DNA from: Amycolatopsis alkalitolerans
GTDB lineage: Bacteria; Actinomycetota; Actinomycetes; Mycobacteriales; Pseudonocardiaceae
DNA length: 64,000 nt
Reading direction: 5' to 3'
NCBI RefSeq assembly: GCF_006152065.1
Contig: NZ_VDFW01000025.1
Span: 1 to 64,000 of the forward strand
The notes beneath the pieces were generated by a model. The model saw only the letters and a program-made list of their open reading frames with translations. It did not search any database and was not told the DNA's origin. The stretch's first letter is position 1; every line of letters starts with the position of its first letter. Of the stretch, positions 63,339 to 64,000 are shown piece by piece. Position numbers and translations under genes: made by a program.

Positions 63339-64000
63339 TGGCGGCCGAACACGTGCCGGTGCTGCTCGGGCGTGTGCTCGAACTGTTCGCGCCCGCGGTC
63401 GCCGGGCGCCCCGCCGTGCTGGTCGACGCCACCGTCGGTCTCGGCGGCCACTCCGACGCGCTTCTCTCCGCCCATCCGCGGCTGCGGCTGATCGCGCTGG
63501 ACCGGGATCCGCAGGCGCTGGAGCGGTCCGCCGAACGGCTTGCGCACCACGGGGATCGCGTCGAGCTCGTGCACGCGGTGTACGACCGGATTCCCGAGGT
63601 CCTCGCCGACCGTCATCTGTCCACAGTGGATGGTGTGCTGTTCGACCTCGGCGTGTCGTCGATGCAGCTCGACCGCACCGACCGCGGGTTCGCCTACGCC
63701 AGGGACGCGCCGCTGGACATGCGGATGGACCCGACGACCGGGCCGACGGCGGCCGACGTCCTCAACACCTACCCGCCGGCCGAGTTGGTCCGTGTCCTGC
63801 GGGACTACGGGGAGGAACGGTTCGCCCAGCGGATCGTCAAAGCCGTTGTGGCGCAGCGCGAACGCGAACCGTTCAGCCGCAGCGACCGGCTGGTCCGGCT
63901 GCTCTACGACGCCGTGCCGGCGGCGAGCAGGCGTACCGGCGGGCACCCGGCGAAGCGCACCTTCCAGGCACTGCGGATCGAGGTCAACAGCGAGCTGCCG
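63338..64000 (+). CDS. rsmH: 16S rRNA (cytosine1402-N4)-methyltransferase RsmH, 5' part
   Basis: The gene begins at ATG 63338 (GTG 63335 is possible) and runs off the window after 221 codons. It shows [17 protein letters not shown], the SAM motif [33 protein letters not shown], and the family-specific [30 protein letters not shown] and [16 protein letters not shown]. It methylates C1402 in the ribosomal P site. The gene opens the dcw cluster after mraZ. Confidence 0.96.
   Translation, partial: MAAEHVPVLLGRVLELFAPAVAGRPAVLVDATVGLGGHSDALLSAHPRLRLIALDRDPQALERSAERLAHHGDRVELVHAVYDRIPEVLADRHLSTVDGVLFDLGVSSMQLDRTDRGFAYARDAPLDMRMDPTTGPTAADVLNTYPPAELVRVLRDYGEERFAQRIVKAVVAQREREPFSRSDRLVRLLYDAVPAASRRTGGHPAKRTFQALRIEVNSELP

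Overview
The window is about 72% G+C, uses many GTG starts, and carries a block of housekeeping genes in actinomycete order. The gene order (nrnA, truB, ribF, rpsO, pnp, M16 peptidase, dapB; thyX, dapA, rnj, ftsK, argA, rimO, pgsA, cinA, clgR, pspA, pspM; moxR, DUF58, transglutaminase, then mraZ, rsmH) and the ClgR/PspA/PspM stress module point to Pseudonocardiaceae. Amycolatopsis is my best guess, from memory of such gene orders and repeats and not from a search. No tRNA, rRNA, CRISPR array, intact insertion sequence or prophage was recognised.

Layout. 1-9.3 kb, mostly minus strand, is accessory: an ECF sigma factor translationally coupled to an MFS exporter, a scar where tetR-like and NmrA-like gene fragments are fused, and a three-gene formate dehydrogenase operon (fdhA-fdhB-nrfD). 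The fdhA frame is broken by an in-frame TGA read here as selenocysteine, with a bacterial SECIS hairpin just after it. A TRM11-like methyltransferase follows. 9.3-22.6 kb, plus strand, holds RNA metabolism and lysine-pathway genes, interrupted by two transporters and a TetR/GNAT divergent pair. 22.6-30 kb is a patchwork: a 21-bp tandem repeat array, a histidine kinase remnant, a hydrolase with an excisionase-like regulator, GtrA and GT87 membrane proteins, an AlkZ-type winged-helix protein, and a DUF4097/ribbon-helix-helix pair. 30-50 kb holds thyX, a Mn2+ transporter, a Ser/Thr kinase, dapA-rnj, an SBP-VWA protein, ftsK, rimO-pgsA-cinA and the envelope-stress genes clgR, pspA and pspM. 50-64 kb carries a catalytically dead allophanate hydrolase homologue, pyrD, Nei2 and ParA, dinB, a 160-bp direct repeat, the moxR/DUF58/transglutaminase operon and the start of the division and cell-wall (dcw) cluster (mraZ, a possible small ORF, rsmH cut by the window edge).

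How genes work together. Many neighbouring genes are coupled by 4-nt ATGA or GTGA overlaps (sigma/MFS, fdhB/nrfD, peptidase/dapB/TPR gene, thyX/ACT, dapA/rnj, rimO/pgsA/cinA, DUF58/transglutaminase). About twenty transcription units instead show a TAnnnT hexamer 6-8 nt before an ATG or GTG with no Shine-Dalgarno sequence, the signature of leaderless mRNAs. Operator-like palindromes lie in front of the MFS exporter, the TetR/GNAT pair, the excisionase-like regulator, the HicB-like regulator and the Nramp transporter. mraZ has a textbook array of four GTGGKG boxes plus two further, inverted clusters upstream.
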